DNA from: a bacterium
Lineage (GTDB): Bacteria > Ratteibacteria > UBA8468 > B48-G9 > JAFGKM01
Assembly: GCA_029548585.1 (NCBI GenBank)
Contig: JAKPNC010000118.1
Span: 1-7,136 of the forward strand
Direction of reading: 5' to 3'
Length of the DNA: 7,136 bases
A program made the translations under genes and the position numbers. Below are positions 6,543 through 7,136 of the stretch, in pieces. Positions within the stretch are counted from its first letter, which is position 1; each line of letters begins with the position of its first letter. The notes beneath the pieces were generated by a model. It worked only from the letters and a program-made list of their open reading frames with translations. It was not told the DNA's origin and searched no databases.

Positions 6543-7136
6543 ATGCAAAAATTCACAAAAAAGCACAGACGGAACAGAGATTCGGAGTTCCAGTCCTACA
6601 CCTATATAAAAAATGAACTGAAAAATTTGGGATGGAACACCAACAATCCAAATAGAGACAGGAATGGACAATTATATACACAACAAGAATGTCTCTTGAA
6701 TTCAGAAATAAAACCAAAATTAGGACGATTGTCCCCAGAATACATTATTAAAATTGACGAAGGAACTTTTTGGGTTATAGAAGCAAAACCAACAATAGAA
6801 GAAATGGGACAGGCTTACAAAGAAGCTGCGGGATATGCAATTTTGATTAATAATCATAAATTGATAAAAGCAATGATAGTATCTGGTGTGGCAGGAAATG
6901 ATATTGATAGGTATGTTGTAAAAAGTGGTTTTTGGAATAAAAAATACAAGAAATTTGATATTATAACTTGCCACAACAAAGAAATTTCAAGTTTGCTTTC
7001 TCCTGAATTTGCTAAAACTTTATTAAAACAGAATTCGGCAATCTTAAAAGACTTTGAAATAGACAATGAAAAGTTATTAAAAACTGCCGAAGAAATAAAC
7101 AGGGTTTTACACAATGGTTCGGTTAGAAAGGATAAA
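6543..7136 (+). CDS. N-terminal part of a probable restriction/N6-adenine methylase fusion protein (3' end outside window)
   Basis: The frame stays open to the last base, giving at least 198 residues from the ATG at 6543; an in-frame ATG at 6534 would add three. A basic start (KFTKKHRRNRD) is followed by a helix and a PD-(D/E)xK-like core, numbered from 6543: P65-E66, then E80-A-K82 in FWVIEAKP, with Glu replacing the usual Asp after Pro. Next come a predicted helix (EMGQAYKEAAGYAILIN, 87-103) and a GVAGND strand-turn (115-120). The last stretch, with K-T-A-E-E-I-N-R-V-L-H-N-G-S-V, resembles the linker that precedes the methylase domain in N-6 DNA methylases with an HsdR_N-like front, as I remember them. 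It would then cleave or recognise and methylate DNA, but the methylase motifs lie beyond the edge. It is very A+T-rich (6841-7080 is 62/240 G+C). Alternative: a stand-alone nuclease-like protein. Confidence 0.65.
   Translation, partial: MQKFTKKHRRNRDSEFQSYTYIKNELKNLGWNTNNPNRDRNGQLYTQQECLLNSEIKPKLGRLSPEYIIKIDEGTFWVIEAKPTIEEMGQAYKEAAGYAILINNHKLIKAMIVSGVAGNDIDRYVVKSGFWNKKYKKFDIITCHNKEISSLLSPEFAKTLLKQNSAILKDFEIDNEKLLKTAEEINRVLHNGSVRKDK

Larger units (their letters stand above)
5497..7136 (+). mobile_element. IS1595-family insertion element with probable cargo gene (right end outside window)
   Basis: The element contains a complete IS1595/ISXO2-type transposase, followed after 16 bases by a partial cargo gene. 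The left boundary is uncertain. I place it at the GG at 5497, because IS1595-family ends commonly begin with GG and this lies between the isomerase stop and the transposase promoter. The right terminus and its inverted repeat are not in view, so neither the terminal repeats nor an 8-base target duplication can be confirmed. Base composition falls sharply across the element compared with the flank. Confidence 0.65.

Noticed and set aside
6720..7114. Two - strand open frames within the cargo region
   Set aside because: They arise from the A+T-rich antisense of the cargo gene. Their translations are low-complexity, rich in Phe, Ile and Asn, with no family features.

Overview
The window is bacterial chromosome of moderate base composition (one hand-counted line, 4621-4680, is 34/60 G+C). 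A mobile element has entered at the right and its base content falls steeply (6841-7080 is 62/240 G+C). Frequent AGG arginine and ATA isoleucine codons, a cysteine-rich L28 and a divergent RecJ suggest a less-studied lineage, perhaps an uncultured Gram-negative phylum. I cannot place it further. No rRNA, tRNA, CRISPR array or convincing rho-independent terminator was seen, and no gap between genes exceeds 300 bases.

Left part (1-3007): the C-terminal portion of a RecJ-like single-strand DNA exonuclease enters from the left edge on the + strand. It runs tail to tail into rpmB (ribosomal protein L28, - strand), and the two coding regions overlap by 7 bases. Upstream of rpmB on the - strand is a polytopic O-antigen ligase/polymerase-type membrane protein with a C-terminal TPR-like helical region.

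Middle part (3077-5487): on the + strand, a DeoR/GlpR-type sugar-responsive repressor precedes a protein of the L-fucose/L-arabinose isomerase superfamily that keeps four probable metal and active-site residues. The pair looks like a small sugar-utilisation locus. The repressor has a near-consensus promoter placed so that its mRNA would begin at or next to the ATG (leaderless). A 10-bp-period direct repeat fills the promoter spacer, and a related TTGATA motif occurs twice ahead of the isomerase gene.

Right part (about 5497-7136): an intact IS1595-family transposase gene has its own consensus promoter and starts just after the isomerase stop. Immediately behind it, and probably in the same transcript, is an A+T-rich gene that runs off the right edge. 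Its visible 198 residues resemble the nuclease-like N-terminus of a fused restriction/N6-adenine methylase, with a P-E...E-A-K motif. The most interesting reading is an IS1595-type element carrying a restriction-modification-like gene as cargo. Both the element's right end and the methylase half of the cargo lie outside the window.
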